From QZLE01 sp033852135 (GTDB lineage: Bacteria; Pseudomonadota; Gammaproteobacteria; QZLD01), in contig JAWSVB010000010.1 of the NCBI GenBank assembly GCA_033852135.1, positions 227,379 through 291,378 on the forward strand: a DNA stretch of 64,000 nt. The letters run 5' to 3'. Made by a program: the position numbers and the translations under genes. The notes below the pieces were generated by a model. That model searched no databases. It worked only from the letters and a program-made list of their open reading frames with translations, and was not told the origin of the DNA. Of this stretch, positions 45,531 through 55,246 are shown piece after piece (within the stretch, counting starts at the first letter, position 1; each line of letters starts with the position of its first letter).

Positions 45531-46946
45531 ATGAAAGTAAAAACAAGATTTGCCCCAAGTCCAACAGGATTTCTACACATAGGTGGAGCTAGAACAGCTC
45601 TATTCTCATGGTTATATGCCAAAAAATGTGGCGGTGAGTTTGTGCTTAGAATCGAAGATACAGATCGAGAACGCTCAACCGAAGAATCAGTACAGGCAAT
45701 TCTTGATGGTATGTCGTGGTTAAAATTAGACCATGATGAAGGCCCATACTACCAAACACAAAGATTTGATCGTTATAAAGAGTTAGTGCAAAAATTGCTC
45801 GACGAAGGCAAAGCATATAAATGTTACTGTTCAAAAGAGCGTTTAGAAAAATTACGTGAAGAGCAGGTAGAAAATAAATCAGACTTCCGTGGATATGACG
45901 GTTGCTGTCGTGACCTTAAAGAAGCACCTGCAGGCGCAGAAGATTATGTAATCAGATTCTGTAACCCGCAAGAGGGTGATGTTGTATTTGATGATGCAGT
46001 TCAGGGAAACATAACTTATTCGAACTCACAGCTTGATGATCTTATTATTGCCAGAGCAGACGGCACACCAACCTATAATTTTACAGTTGTTGTAGATGAT
46101 ATGGATATGGAGATAACTCACGTAATTCGTGGTGATGATCATCTGAATAATACTCCAAGGCAAATAAATATGTATGAAGCCCTTGGTGGACAAACTCCAG
46201 TATTTGCTCATGTTCCAATGATTATGGACGAGGGTGGTAAGAAGCTATCCAAAAGAACAGGTGCTTCCAGCGTTATGTTCTATCGTGATGAAGGTTATCT
46301 GTCAGAGGCAGTACTTAACTATCTAGTACGTCTAGGTTGGTCTCATGGTGATCAAGAAGTATTCACAATGGAACAGATGCAAGAGTTATTTGATATTGCT
46401 GACATCAATAAATCTTCCTCCTCTCTTAATATCTCAAAGCTAGATTGGCTAAATCAAGAATACATGAAAGAGATGGATTCAGAATATGTAGGCGAACAGT
46501 TAAAATGGCACTTTGATCACGCAGGAATCGATACATCAAATGGTCCATCTCTAGCACAAATAGTAGAATCTCATTGTGACAGAGCTAAAACTCTAAAAGA
46601 GATGGCTGCAGCCAGTACATTCTTCTACCAAGACTTCGAATCATACGACGAAAAGGCAGCTAAAAAAGCTTTGCGTGGAGTAGCGCTAGAACCACTGCAA
46701 GAAGTAAAAGCAGCATGTGAAGCAATAAGTGATTGGAAAGCAGAAAACCTCCATCAAATGGTCGAAGATGTATGTACAAAATTAGAAGTTGGAATGGGTA
46801 AAGTAGGGCAGCCACTACGTGTAGCAGTAGCTGGTAGCGGTGCTTCGCCATCAATCGATATCACTTTAGAGATGCTAGGCAAAGAGAAAACGATTGCTAG
46901 AGTGGAAAAAGCAATTGAATTTGTAAAAGCCAGAATGGAAACGTAG
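45531..46946 (+). CDS. gltX: glutamyl-tRNA synthetase
   Basis: 471 residues, class I synthetase: FAPSPTGFLHIGGARTALFSW (HIGH region) and KLSKRTG (KMSKS loop), with the putative zinc region CYCSKE...GCCRD. It charges tRNA-Glu. Usual length for bacterial GltX. It is followed closely by tRNA-Ala. Confidence 0.97.
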   Translation: MKVKTRFAPSPTGFLHIGGARTALFSWLYAKKCGGEFVLRIEDTDRERSTEESVQAILDGMSWLKLDHDEGPYYQTQRFDRYKELVQKLLDEGKAYKCYCSKERLEKLREEQVENKSDFRGYDGCCRDLKEAPAGAEDYVIRFCNPQEGDVVFDDAVQGNITYSNSQLDDLIIARADGTPTYNFTVVVDDMDMEITHVIRGDDHLNNTPRQINMYEALGGQTPVFAHVPMIMDEGGKKLSKRTGASSVMFYRDEGYLSEAVLNYLVRLGWSHGDQEVFTMEQMQELFDIADINKSSSSLNISKLDWLNQEYMKEMDSEYVGEQLKWHFDHAGIDTSNGPSLAQIVESHCDRAKTLKEMAAASTFFYQDFESYDEKAAKKALRGVALEPLQEVKAACEAISDWKAENLHQMVEDVCTKLEVGMGKVGQPLRVAVAGSGASPSIDITLEMLGKEKTIARVEKAIEFVKARMET

Positions 46947-46959
46947 AGTTAGATCTTTA

Positions 46960-46988
46960 TTGACGCATGAAGTGATGATAACTATAAT
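46960..46988 (+). promoter_or_regulatory. sigma-70 promoter of tRNA-Ala inside an inverted repeat
   Basis: TTGACG, 17 bp, TATAAT, with the predicted start about 15 bp before the tRNA. The spacer and the region just after the -10 carry a perfect 12-bp inverted repeat CATGAAGTGATG (46966-46977) / CATCACTTCATG (46992-47003). Confidence 0.8.
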
Positions 46989-47008
46989 CACCATCACTTC
47001 ATGTTAAT

Positions 47009-47084
47009 GGGGCCTTAGCTCAGTTGGGAGAGCGCAACACTGGCAGTGTTGAGGTCAGCGGTTCGACCCCGCTAGGCTCCACCA
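47009..47084 (+). tRNA. tRNA-Ala (GGC)
   Basis: A 76-base cloverleaf with encoded CCA. Anticodon loop CTGGCAG gives GGC. The acceptor stem GGGGCCT/AGGCTCC contains the G3-U70 wobble pair that identifies tRNA-Ala. T arm GCGGTTCGACCCCGC. Confidence 0.97.
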
Positions 47085-47143
47085 TATAACACCAAACACC
47101 TAAGGCAGTTCTTAGTCTTATTGCGTGATGTTTTAATCCATTA

Positions 47144-47740
47144 TTAAAACCTATAGTAGAGACCTGCATTAACTTCGTATTGTTTAAAAATACTACTTGT
47201 ATAGGTTATTCTGCAGCCTTCAGAGCAAAAAACGCTTCCTGAACCATTCACTGAAGTACCAAGAAAACGAGCCCCAACTTTTATTCCAGCATTTTCAGTC
47301 AATGCAACCTTTACGCCACCATTTAAGTTAAAAGAAAATTCAGTTTCCGAGGAATAATTAGCAACTCCAGGCGAGAAGTGGGTAGCCCCAATTCCGGCTC
47401 CAAAAAATGCATTTATATTTTCTTCTATAGGGAATAAAGCTACCCCGCCTATATGAGCAGTGGTTATATCAAGGTCGAAAATAACATCACTGGAGACTGC
47501 TTCGCTACTTTTTAATCTTGTTGACTGATGTGAAATATAAAACTCGTATTGTAAGCCAGGTTTTTCATCAATATTAACAATAAAGCCAAGAGAGCTAGTG
47601 TCATTTAGGTCAAGGGTTGCACCTGATATTTCATCTTTAAACTCACCGCTTGTTCGATAGCCAACGATAGGAGTGATTTCAGTTTCAGCAACAGCATTAC
47701 AGCTCACAAGTGCAACTAGCAGTAACCAACGAAAATTCAT
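47144..47740 (-). CDS. small outer-membrane beta-barrel protein
   Basis: 198 residues: signal peptide (MNFRWLLLVALVSCNAVAE), then alternating beta-strand sequence with Gly/aromatic girdles (GGVALFPIEENINAFFGAGIGATHF, FNLNGGVKVALTENAGIKVGARF) and a C-terminal YYRF, the usual assembly signal for outer-membrane proteins. Two cysteines (FCSEGC) lie in one loop. Resembles OMP_b-brl/OmpW-like eight-stranded barrels; substrate unknown. Confidence 0.8.
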   Translation of the reverse strand: MNFRWLLLVALVSCNAVAETEITPIVGYRTSGEFKDEISGATLDLNDTSSLGFIVNIDEKPGLQYEFYISHQSTRLKSSEAVSSDVIFDLDITTAHIGGVALFPIEENINAFFGAGIGATHFSPGVANYSSETEFSFNLNGGVKVALTENAGIKVGARFLGTSVNGSGSVFCSEGCRITYTSSIFKQYEVNAGLYYRF

Positions 47741-48020
47741 AGTATTTCTCCTATATTTATCAAGCTAATCAAATTTTATTTGGTAGTAGGCTAGCAAATT
47801 CAAATGTGAATTGAAAGTGACCAATTTAATGCTGTAGATATAAATATAAATTGTTATTACTGATAGTTGCTTCACTATGGTGTTAGTGTTTACTATATTG
47901 TAGATGTTTTATTTTTCGTTAAATGTGATGTTTTAAAACGTTAAAAATATTTCCCCCGGTATTTTTTATTACGTTTTAAAGGATTATTTTATAAAACTAC
48001 GGGTGTTGGAGTAGTTTGAA

Positions 48021-48245
48021 ATTTTTAATATTTGTATCGATGATGAAGACGCTATTAAGCGCTTTATAATTGGGTTAATTGCAGAGTGCCCGTTTGGTGG
48101 TAACCCAAAGGATTGTCAAGCTAGTCAGGTGCGAGAGCTTTCGATGAAACAGAGGCTTAATTGGATTGATGAAATGCCTATAGAAGAGCGTAAAGATTTT
48201 TATCTAAATCATAAGTTTTGTTATAACGCTAAAGAAGGTATGTAA
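48021..48245 (+). CDS. small protein with Cys-Arg-Trp motif; apparent ATT start or decayed start
   Basis: The open frame between a TAG at 48012 and TAA 48243 has no ATG, GTG or TTG before residue 42. The sequence AECPFGGNPKDCQASQVREL, then MKQRLNWIDEMPIEERKDFY and HKFCYN, looks like a family of short gammaproteobacterial proteins with an NPxDC...R.L...R..W pattern (recognised from memory). GGAG lies 9 bp before ATT 48021, which would give a 74-residue protein. Alternatives are a lost start codon or a frameshift near 48016-48020, where TTG opens another frame. Confidence 0.45.
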   Translation: MFNICIDDEDAIKRFIIGLIAECPFGGNPKDCQASQVRELSMKQRLNWIDEMPIEERKDFYLNHKFCYNAKEGM

Positions 48246-48337
48246 CATCTATTGTGTTATAAAAACTTTGCATTCATGTGTAGTCAAAAAAATTGAGTCA
48301 TAGGCACTATTGATTTTTTGAACCAGTATTCTAAAAT

Positions 48338-48362
48338 GCCAGCACCATGTTATGGTGCTGGC
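48338..48362 (-). terminator. intrinsic terminator after the small secreted protein
   Basis: GCCAGCACCAT, loop of three, ATGGTGCTGGC: an 11-bp perfect stem. On the minus strand it is followed by ATTTTAG, and it lies 28 bp past the stop at 48391. Confidence 0.75.
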
Positions 48363-48390
48363 AAATATACCGCATTAGGTAATATAAATA

Positions 48391-48774
48391 CTACCAGCAG
48401 TTTGCTCTTCCTTTAACAGGTTGCGAAACTAAAGCTGGTCCAACTTCTGAGCCAGTTGTTTCTTCAACTGCATAGTATGTTTCGCCATCAGTTTTGCCAG
48501 AAACTTGGATGAAGTTAAGAGTGTCTGTCTGAATTAGAGCAGCATCTTCCATATCTGCATTATCAGCTTCGTATACATTGTATATTACTTGATCTTGAAT
48601 AGGTGTTATTGGTGGAGCCCATGTAACTGTATAGTCACCAAAACAAGCTGCTGCAGGTGTGCTGATAAGGTAAGGAGCAGTCTTGTCTTCACCAATTACA
48701 ACACCAGCTTGAGCTGCTCCAACGAATAATCCCATACCAACTATGCTTGCTGTTAGAATTGAACTTAATTTCAT
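48391..48774 (-). CDS. small secreted protein, possible fibronectin-III-like fold
   Basis: 127 residues from ATG 48774, chosen because GGAG lies just upstream (the longer TTG start would destroy the spacing). Signal peptide MKLSSILTASIVGMGLFVGAAQAG. The mature part (TAPYLISTPAAACFGDYTVTWAPP, then VIYNVYEADN, YYAVEETTGSEVGPA) has the strand pattern of a single FnIII-like domain and two cysteines. Role unknown. Confidence 0.7.
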   Translation of the reverse strand: MKLSSILTASIVGMGLFVGAAQAGVVIGEDKTAPYLISTPAAACFGDYTVTWAPPITPIQDQVIYNVYEADNADMEDAALIQTDTLNFIQVSGKTDGETYYAVEETTGSEVGPALVSQPVKGRANCW

Positions 48775-48786
48775 TTTTTTCTCCAA

Positions 48787-49657
48787 AAATAATTAACTAA
48801 AAAAAGTGTTGTTATAGTGTCTAGCATACTGTTTGTTTGTCAGAAACAAATGCCGTTTTCTCTAATAAACAACCTTGTCCATTTAACGATTAAATCAGTG
48901 ACTGCATTTAATTGTTAGTTATTATTTTGCATTTATCGTGACTATGCAAGAGTGTGTTTAATTTGTTGTTATAAAAGATAATCCTATTATTATTATGTAA
49001 CAATTTTCTGTGGGTCTTATGCAGGTTGTAACGCTATATAATGTAAAATGTTTTTCTTCATGGGTGCAATATTAAGGTGGATGTGTTTTTGTTGGAAGAT
49101 GGTTTTTAAAATAAATCAGAGTATGTCAACCAGGGGTTTCCATAATTATTTAATCTATTCTTTGTAAATATATGACAGTTGAAATTAGTGAAAACTAGTG
49201 TTGAATAATTAAAAGTAGAATGGAATTACTTATAAGATAATTAATTGATGTTAAGTGGTATAAGGTCACCATATTAAACAATAAAGTTAGTGTTGATTGG
49301 CGTATTAAATCATATTCTAACAAGTATATATTTTGATTAAATTTATAATTATTTATATGTTTCGGGTTATTAATTACATTGTTTTTTATATGGCTATTAA
49401 TATGCTAATATTGCTGCTGGTAGTAATTAAGAAGGTGTTTTTTAATTAATGCTGGACTAAAATTTCTTGTTTAAGTCAAAATCTATCATGTGGTTTTGAA
49501 TTGTTAGGCAATGAGTTGCATATATTTGGTGCCCCCTTAGTTTAAATTACTTAAGTCCGTAGAATTGTTTCCCCCTATGCTTCTGTGGCTTGGTAGGAAG
49601 TTATCTAGTGCGGTTTTAATTTTAAGAGTAAAGTCAGAATAGCTTGGAGAAGTAAAG
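48787..49657. other. long AT-rich non-coding stretch before the chemoreceptor gene
   Basis: About 870 bases without a convincing gene. The only hydrophobic micro-ORF (49357-49449, 30 residues) has no ribosome site. No clear sigma-28 element is visible for the downstream receptor. Confidence 0.5.
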
Positions 49658-51292
49658 ATGACACGTTGGATTAAAAATATAAGTATCAAAAAGAAGTTAT
49701 TGCTTATAGTTAGCATGGCATTGATAGGTATGGTTGTATTACAAGGTGTAGCACTCTTTAATTTAAAACATAATTTGCTGGAGGATAGGCAGGTTAAAAC
49801 ACGTAATTTAGTTGAGGCTGCTTACAGTGTTTTAGCATATTACCAGCAACAGCAATCCAATGGTTTAATGACAGCCAGTGATGCGCAATTAGCAGCAAAA
49901 AGAACTATCTATAATATGCGCTATGATGACGGCCAATACTTTTGGATTAATGATATGCAGATGCAGATGGTTATGCACCCTATCAAGCCAGAGCTAGATG
50001 GTAATGATGTATCAAGGACAGAAGATTCTAATGGCAAAGCAATTTTTGCTGATATGGTTCGCACTGTAAGGTCAGAAGGTGAAGGGTTTGTGGATTATTT
50101 GTGGGCCAAGCCAGGAATGAAAGACCCAGTTGAAAAGATATCTTTTGTTAAAGGCTTTGAGCCATGGGATTGGGTTATTGGCTCTGGTATTTATATCGAT
50201 GATGTTGAAACTATTTTTCAAGAGAATGTGGTTAATTATTCTCTGATATTGATTGTTATTCTTGCTTTAATTTCTACTATGTCTTGGTTAGTTGCAACTG
50301 CGGTAACAAAACCAGTTGCCATGCTTCATAAGGTTATGCGCGATGTTTCTGCAAATAGTGATTTAAGCCTTCTTGCTAATATTGATGGAAAAGATGAAAT
50401 TGCGCAGATGGCTGTATCTTTCAATGATATGTTGACCATTTTTAAAGAGAGTATTTTACAGGTTTCTTCAGTTGTCTCACAGCTTGCTTCTTCAGCTGAA
50501 GAACTTTCAGCAGTAACAGAATTGACTAATAATGGTATTCAGAAACAGTATTGCGATATTGACCAGGTTGCGACTGCTATGCACGAGATGTCAAAGACAG
50601 TTCAGGAGGTTGCTTCAAACACTAATAATACGGCGCAAGCTACAGAAGAGGCTGATAAGCATACAGCAAAAGGTCATGCTGTAGCGGGTGGAGCGATGGG
50701 TGCCATTAACGAACTTGTAGGTGAAATGAAGAGTGCTTCAGAAGTTATATGTGGGCTAGAAAGTGATACTAAAGATATTAGTGTTATTTTAGATGTAATA
50801 CGCGGTATCGCTGAACAGACAAATTTACTTGCATTGAATGCTGCAATCGAGGCTGCTAGAGCTGGTGATCATGGTAGGGGATTTGCTGTTGTAGCTGATG
50901 AAGTAAGGTTGCTGGCACAACGAACTCAGGAATCTGTTGAAGAGATTGAAGCGATGATAAGGCGCTTACAAGATGGGGCTCTAAATGCAGTTAAGGTTGT
51001 TGATAACAGCCATAATATGGCTGGTAAATCCGTTGAGTTAATGTCAGAGGCGACAGAGGTGCTAAATGTTATAAATGGTACTGTTTCCTCTATTAATCAA
51101 ATGACTCTTCAGATTGCGACTGCCGCAGAGGAGCAGTCTTCTGTAGCTGAAGAAATGAATCGCAATATTATCAATATTAGCCAGGTAGCAGAGAACAATT
51201 CACAAGGTGCTCAGCAAACATCAACTGCAAGTTCTGAGTTGGCCAAACTAGCTGAGAATCTTCAGTCGGTAATCAGTCGTTTTGCTGTATAG
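49658..51292 (+). CDS. methyl-accepting chemotaxis protein with single Cache domain
   Basis: 544 residues: transmembrane helix 1 (about 11-33), periplasmic sCache_2-type sensor (YDDGQYFWINDMQMQMVMHPIKPELDGNDVS, WDWVIGSGIYIDDV), transmembrane helix 2 (about 193-213), HAMP, and the signalling domain with the conserved hairpin tip IAEQTNLLALNAAIEAARAGDHGRGFAVVADEVR. It ends SRFAV without a CheR/CheB-tethering pentapeptide. sCache_2 sensors often bind small carboxylates. GGAG before ATG. Confidence 0.94.
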   Translation: MTRWIKNISIKKKLLLIVSMALIGMVVLQGVALFNLKHNLLEDRQVKTRNLVEAAYSVLAYYQQQQSNGLMTASDAQLAAKRTIYNMRYDDGQYFWINDMQMQMVMHPIKPELDGNDVSRTEDSNGKAIFADMVRTVRSEGEGFVDYLWAKPGMKDPVEKISFVKGFEPWDWVIGSGIYIDDVETIFQENVVNYSLILIVILALISTMSWLVATAVTKPVAMLHKVMRDVSANSDLSLLANIDGKDEIAQMAVSFNDMLTIFKESILQVSSVVSQLASSAEELSAVTELTNNGIQKQYCDIDQVATAMHEMSKTVQEVASNTNNTAQATEEADKHTAKGHAVAGGAMGAINELVGEMKSASEVICGLESDTKDISVILDVIRGIAEQTNLLALNAAIEAARAGDHGRGFAVVADEVRLLAQRTQESVEEIEAMIRRLQDGALNAVKVVDNSHNMAGKSVELMSEATEVLNVINGTVSSINQMTLQIATAAEEQSSVAEEMNRNIINISQVAENNSQGAQQTSTASSELAKLAENLQSVISRFAV

Positions 51293-51327
51293 AGCTATTT
51301 AGAAACGCAGTAGCAGATTTTGAGAGC

Positions 51328-51738
51328 CTAACTTGGTTTAGAGGCAATGCTTCGTTTTTCCCCTGATTTATCTACTGCTACATAAGTAAATTCTGCCGCA
51401 GTGACTTTAAAGCTTGGGCACTCATTTTCTGTTTCACGCAGGATAGGGGTTACCCACACCTCTAGTTTTATAGTAAGTGATGTGTTGCCAGTTTTGATTA
51501 TGTAGCCATAGCAGCAGACAATGTCCCCAACTTTAATTGGGCTAAAAAATACTATTGAGCTTACGGCAACTGTTACGGTGCGCCCTTTGGTGTATTCTTT
51601 GGCTAGTATTCCACCAGCTATATCCATTTGCGACATAGTCCAGCCACCAAACATATCGCCGTTGGCGTTTGTATCTGCAGGCATTGCCATGGTTCGTAAG
51701 ATTAGGTCGCCGGTGGGGCGTTTACAGTCAGGTGACAT
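51328..51738 (-). CDS. yciA: acyl-CoA thioesterase, YciA family (hotdog fold)
   Basis: 136 residues: LRTMAMPADTNANGDMFGGWTMSQMDIAGGILA carries the catalytic NANGDMFGG...D motif of YciA/BFIT-like hotdog thioesterases, followed by FFSPIKVGDIVCCYGYI. It hydrolyses acyl-CoAs. Single-gene unit, convergent with the chemoreceptor. Confidence 0.92.
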   Translation of the reverse strand: MSPDCKRPTGDLILRTMAMPADTNANGDMFGGWTMSQMDIAGGILAKEYTKGRTVTVAVSSIVFFSPIKVGDIVCCYGYIIKTGNTSLTIKLEVWVTPILRETENECPSFKVTAAEFTYVAVDKSGEKRSIASKPS

Positions 51739-51835
51739 TTTGATTTAACCTTTAAGTTTTAGAGATTTTGTTATTGCTAACAATGTGCGTTATTCAATAA
51801 TATCAGTTAAGTTTATGAAATCCATAGCATATGAA

Positions 51836-51864
51836 TATAAAAAACGGGACCAAAGGTCCCGTTT
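51836..51864 (-). terminator. intrinsic terminator of the sec operon
   Basis: AAACGGGACC, loop of three, GGTCCCGTTT (10-bp perfect stem) followed on the minus strand by a T run. It lies 23 bp after the secF stop. Confidence 0.92.
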
Positions 51865-51886
51865 AATTATGAAAAAATGTTATCTC

Positions 51887-52834
51887 TTAGATCTCTGGTT
51901 CGATATCGGCATCAATATCAGCACCTTCTTTTTCAGGAAGCATTAAGTCTTCCTTGCAGATGCCGAGCTTAAGAGCCATAGCGCTTGCAACATATATTGA
52001 TGAATACGTACCTACAAGAACACCAATGATAAGTGCTAGAGCAAAACCGTGGATATCTTCGCCACCCCAGAAGAACAGTGCAACTAAAACTAGCATGGTA
52101 GTGATCGATGTCATCAATGTACGCCCAAAGGTTTCATTGATTGATGTATTTACCACTTCAACAGCTGTAACTTCGCGCATCTTGCGGAAGTTTTCACGCA
52201 AGCGGTCAAACACTACGATGGTATCATTTAGGGAGTAACCAATTACGGCAAGTAGTGCTGCAACTATAGTAAGGTCAAAATCAAGTTGAAGTACTGAGAA
52301 AACGCCAACAGTGATAATTACATCATGCGCTAGAGCAGCAATTGATCCTGCTGCAAGTTTTAGCTGGAAGCGTAGAGCAACGTAGATAAGGATCGCTGCA
52401 AGTGCTGCCAGGATAGCTTCAGTACCTTGCTCTGCAAGTTCGCTTCCAACTTGAGGGCCGACAAAGTCCTGTCTTCTAATTTTAACTTCAGAACCATCTT
52501 TTTGCAGAGCCATCATCACCTGATTACCAATCTTTTTACTTTCTATATCATCGTTTGGTGGGACGTGGATGTCGACATCTGTATTGGTACCGAAATATTT
52601 TACTACTGCATTTTTGAATCCAGCTTCTTTCAGCTGGGTGCGGGCTTTTTCCAGGTCTGCTGGTTTTTCATAACTAACGCCAATTAATGTTCCACCGGTA
52701 AAGTCAATACCGAAGTTAAGTTGGTTGATAGCTACTGATGCTATAGATATCACAATTAGGATGGCTGAAAGAACAGTTGTAATCTTTCTGCTGCCCATGA
52801 AGTTGATCTTTGAATCACCTTTTAAGAATTTCAT
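51887..52834 (-). CDS. secF: protein translocase subunit SecF
   Basis: 315 residues, six transmembrane helices, with the first periplasmic loop after FGIDFTGGTLIGV and the conserved VIGYSLNDTIVVFDRLREN. With SecD it uses the proton gradient to pull preproteins through SecYEG. It lies 17 bp after secD in the order queA-tgt-yajC-secD-secF. Confidence 0.97.
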   Translation of the reverse strand: MKFLKGDSKINFMGSRKITTVLSAILIVISIASVAINQLNFGIDFTGGTLIGVSYEKPADLEKARTQLKEAGFKNAVVKYFGTNTDVDIHVPPNDDIESKKIGNQVMMALQKDGSEVKIRRQDFVGPQVGSELAEQGTEAILAALAAILIYVALRFQLKLAAGSIAALAHDVIITVGVFSVLQLDFDLTIVAALLAVIGYSLNDTIVVFDRLRENFRKMREVTAVEVVNTSINETFGRTLMTSITTMLVLVALFFWGGEDIHGFALALIIGVLVGTYSSIYVASAMALKLGICKEDLMLPEKEGADIDADIEPEI

Positions 52835-52851
52835 TTATTTCTCCTCCGACC

Positions 52852-54732
52852 CTAGATAGACAGCCATTTGATTTTGCGTCCACCAAAGGCAAGATTCACT
52901 ATTGCTCTGGTTCCCATGGTTGCTGTGAACATTGAAGTAGCGATACCGATTGATAACGTTACTGCGAACCCTTTGATTGGGCCAGTTCCAAAGCTAAACA
53001 GCAGTATTGCTGCGATGAATGTAGTTAAGTTGGCATCAAAGATGGTCCAGAATGCTTTGTCATAACCTGAGTCAATTGCTGCTTGTGGGCTTAGGCCATT
53101 GCGCAACTCCTCTCTTATCCTTTCAAAAATAAGTACATTAGCATCAACTGCCATACCAACGGTTAGCACGATACCTGCAATACCAGGCATGGTAAGAGTT
53201 GCTCTGAATATTGAGAGCAGAGCAACCATAAGTGCAAGGTTGGCAAATAGTGCAATATTCGCAACTATTCCGAATGTTTTGTAGTAAATGATCATAAACA
53301 CAACAACCAGAAGGAAACCAATTGTTACTGCTAGTTTGCCTTTTTCGATATTTTCCTCACCCATTGATGGGCCGACTGTGCGTTCCTCTACAAAGTATAT
53401 TGGAGCAGCAAGTGATCCAGCTTGTAGTAGTTTGGCAAGATTTTGCGCTTCATCCATTGAGTCTAGACCCGAGATCTGAAACCTAGTGCTAAGAGCATCT
53501 CTGATGGTTGCTACGTTGATAACCTCTTCTTTCTTTTTTGTTATCCATTCCGTTTCACCATCAACAATTTTTTTACCTAGAACCACGTTTTCAGAGAATA
53601 CGGTTCCCATTGGTCTGCCTACATTATCTCTGGTTGCTTCGTAGAACTTGCTTCCACCAGTTTGATTTAGGCGAATATTAACGATTGGAAGTCCTGTTTG
53701 AGAGTCGATTGCAGAACTCGCACTTTCAATATATTCACCAGTAAGCATAATCTCTTTTTGCAGTAGAACCGGGCGGTTATTGTTTTTCATGCGATATAGC
53801 TTAGATTTTGAAGGAATAACTCCTGACTCTTTTACTTGGTAAGGATCGTTTTCTTGATCTTCAAGTCTGAACTCAAGAGTAGCAGTGGTACCGATTATCA
53901 TACGCGCCATTGCGGAATCTTGAATCCCTGGTAATTCGACAACTATCCGTTTTTTACCTTGTCTTTGCACGATTGGTTCAGCGACACCGATTTGGTTAAC
54001 GCGGTCACGCAGGATGGTGATGTTCTTTTTAAGGGCGCTTTCGGTAATTGATTTGACGCTCTCTTCATCCATTCCTGCTGTTAGGATAAATTTGCCGTCT
54101 GCTGCTTCTGAATTTAAAAGCTTAAAGTCAGAAAAATCAGCTTCACTTTTTAAGATGGAGTTAGCTTTATCACGTTCGGCTTCTTTGCTGAAAACTAGTT
54201 CTATACCATCATCTTTAAGTTTAACTTTGCGGTAGCGGATCTTTTCGCTACGCAGAATTCTTCTTGATTCACTGTATGCTGTTTCTAGACGCTTGGTAAT
54301 AGCCGCATCAGCATCAACTTCAAGAAGGAAGTGGATTCCACCGCGTAAGTCTAGACCAAGCTGCATAGGTAATGCATTTAATGATCTAAGCCACGATGGT
54401 GTATTGGAAACGATGTTAAGAGTTATACTCAGATTTGGGTCTGCAAGCTCTGTTGTAATAAGTGCTTTAGCATCAAGCTGGTCTGTTGAGTTTGTATAGC
54501 GCAACAGTACCTTCTTTTCATTATAATCAACTGCTCTTGGTTGCTTTTCCAGACCTTCAATAACACCCTTTATCTTCTTGTTTATTGAACTAGAAAGTGG
54601 TGTCGTTACTTTGGTATTGCTAATCTGAATTGCAAAGTCGTCGTCATATAGATTTGGAAGTGCATAGATTGCTCCAAAGAAAATAACTAGAGCAATGAGA
54701 ATGTACTTCCATAATGGGTACTTATTAATCAT
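52852..54732 (-). CDS. secD: protein translocase subunit SecD
   Basis: 626 residues, with one N-terminal helix, a large periplasmic domain (P1 region, LGLDLRGGIHFLLEVD) and five C-terminal helices (GIVLTVGMAVDANVLIFERIREEL). Usual length for gammaproteobacterial SecD. Works with SecF and YajC. Confidence 0.97.
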   Translation of the reverse strand: MINKYPLWKYILIALVIFFGAIYALPNLYDDDFAIQISNTKVTTPLSSSINKKIKGVIEGLEKQPRAVDYNEKKVLLRYTNSTDQLDAKALITTELADPNLSITLNIVSNTPSWLRSLNALPMQLGLDLRGGIHFLLEVDADAAITKRLETAYSESRRILRSEKIRYRKVKLKDDGIELVFSKEAERDKANSILKSEADFSDFKLLNSEAADGKFILTAGMDEESVKSITESALKKNITILRDRVNQIGVAEPIVQRQGKKRIVVELPGIQDSAMARMIIGTTATLEFRLEDQENDPYQVKESGVIPSKSKLYRMKNNNRPVLLQKEIMLTGEYIESASSAIDSQTGLPIVNIRLNQTGGSKFYEATRDNVGRPMGTVFSENVVLGKKIVDGETEWITKKKEEVINVATIRDALSTRFQISGLDSMDEAQNLAKLLQAGSLAAPIYFVEERTVGPSMGEENIEKGKLAVTIGFLLVVVFMIIYYKTFGIVANIALFANLALMVALLSIFRATLTMPGIAGIVLTVGMAVDANVLIFERIREELRNGLSPQAAIDSGYDKAFWTIFDANLTTFIAAILLFSFGTGPIKGFAVTLSIGIATSMFTATMGTRAIVNLAFGGRKIKWLSI

Positions 54733-54773
54733 GAGAATAACTCTTCTTTCCGTTGTTATACGCTGAATATAAA

Positions 54774-55103
54774 TTAAGCGTTTTTAATTGTCCCTTTTGG
54801 TAAAACTGCAGAAACAGCTTGTCTTTGAAGCTTAATCTCTTGCTCGTTACCAAGGTCTACTGTTACAAAATTTTCACCAACACTTTTGATCTTACCTAGA
54901 ATGCCACCAGACGTGATGACTTCGTCACCTTTAGTTAGGCCTTCCATTAAGGCTTTATGCTCTTTTTGCTTTTTTTGTTGTGGGCGAATCATTAGTAGGT
55001 ACATAGCAATACCTAAAACTACGATCATGATGATGCCAGAAAAATCTGCGCCAGCACCGTTAGCCCCAGCTTCTGCATATGCGTTAGATATAAAAAAATC
55101 CAT
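54774..55103 (-). CDS. yajC: preprotein translocase subunit YajC
   Basis: 109 residues: one transmembrane helix (about 22-42) followed by the family motif IRPQQKKQKEHKALMEGLTKGDEVITSGGILGKI. Accessory subunit of SecDF. 41 bp before secD. Confidence 0.96.
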   Translation of the reverse strand: MDFFISNAYAEAGANGAGADFSGIIMIVVLGIAMYLLMIRPQQKKQKEHKALMEGLTKGDEVITSGGILGKIKSVGENFVTVDLGNEQEIKLQRQAVSAVLPKGTIKNA

Positions 55104-55246
55104 GGTTTTCTCTCACTTTGTTGATGTCAAAAATTACGTTTTTGTCAGTTTGCGTATTCTTTGCCAATTTAATTCGCTTAACCCCGTTGGTAAAACAGTT
55201 GTAACAGGGCTCTAAAATGCGCAAGCATTATGCCATATTGGTCAAA

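Noticed and set aside
49357..49449. 30-residue hydrophobic micro-ORF before the chemoreceptor
   Set aside because: It could be a membrane micropeptide, but no ribosome site precedes it and AT-rich sequence easily gives such ORFs.
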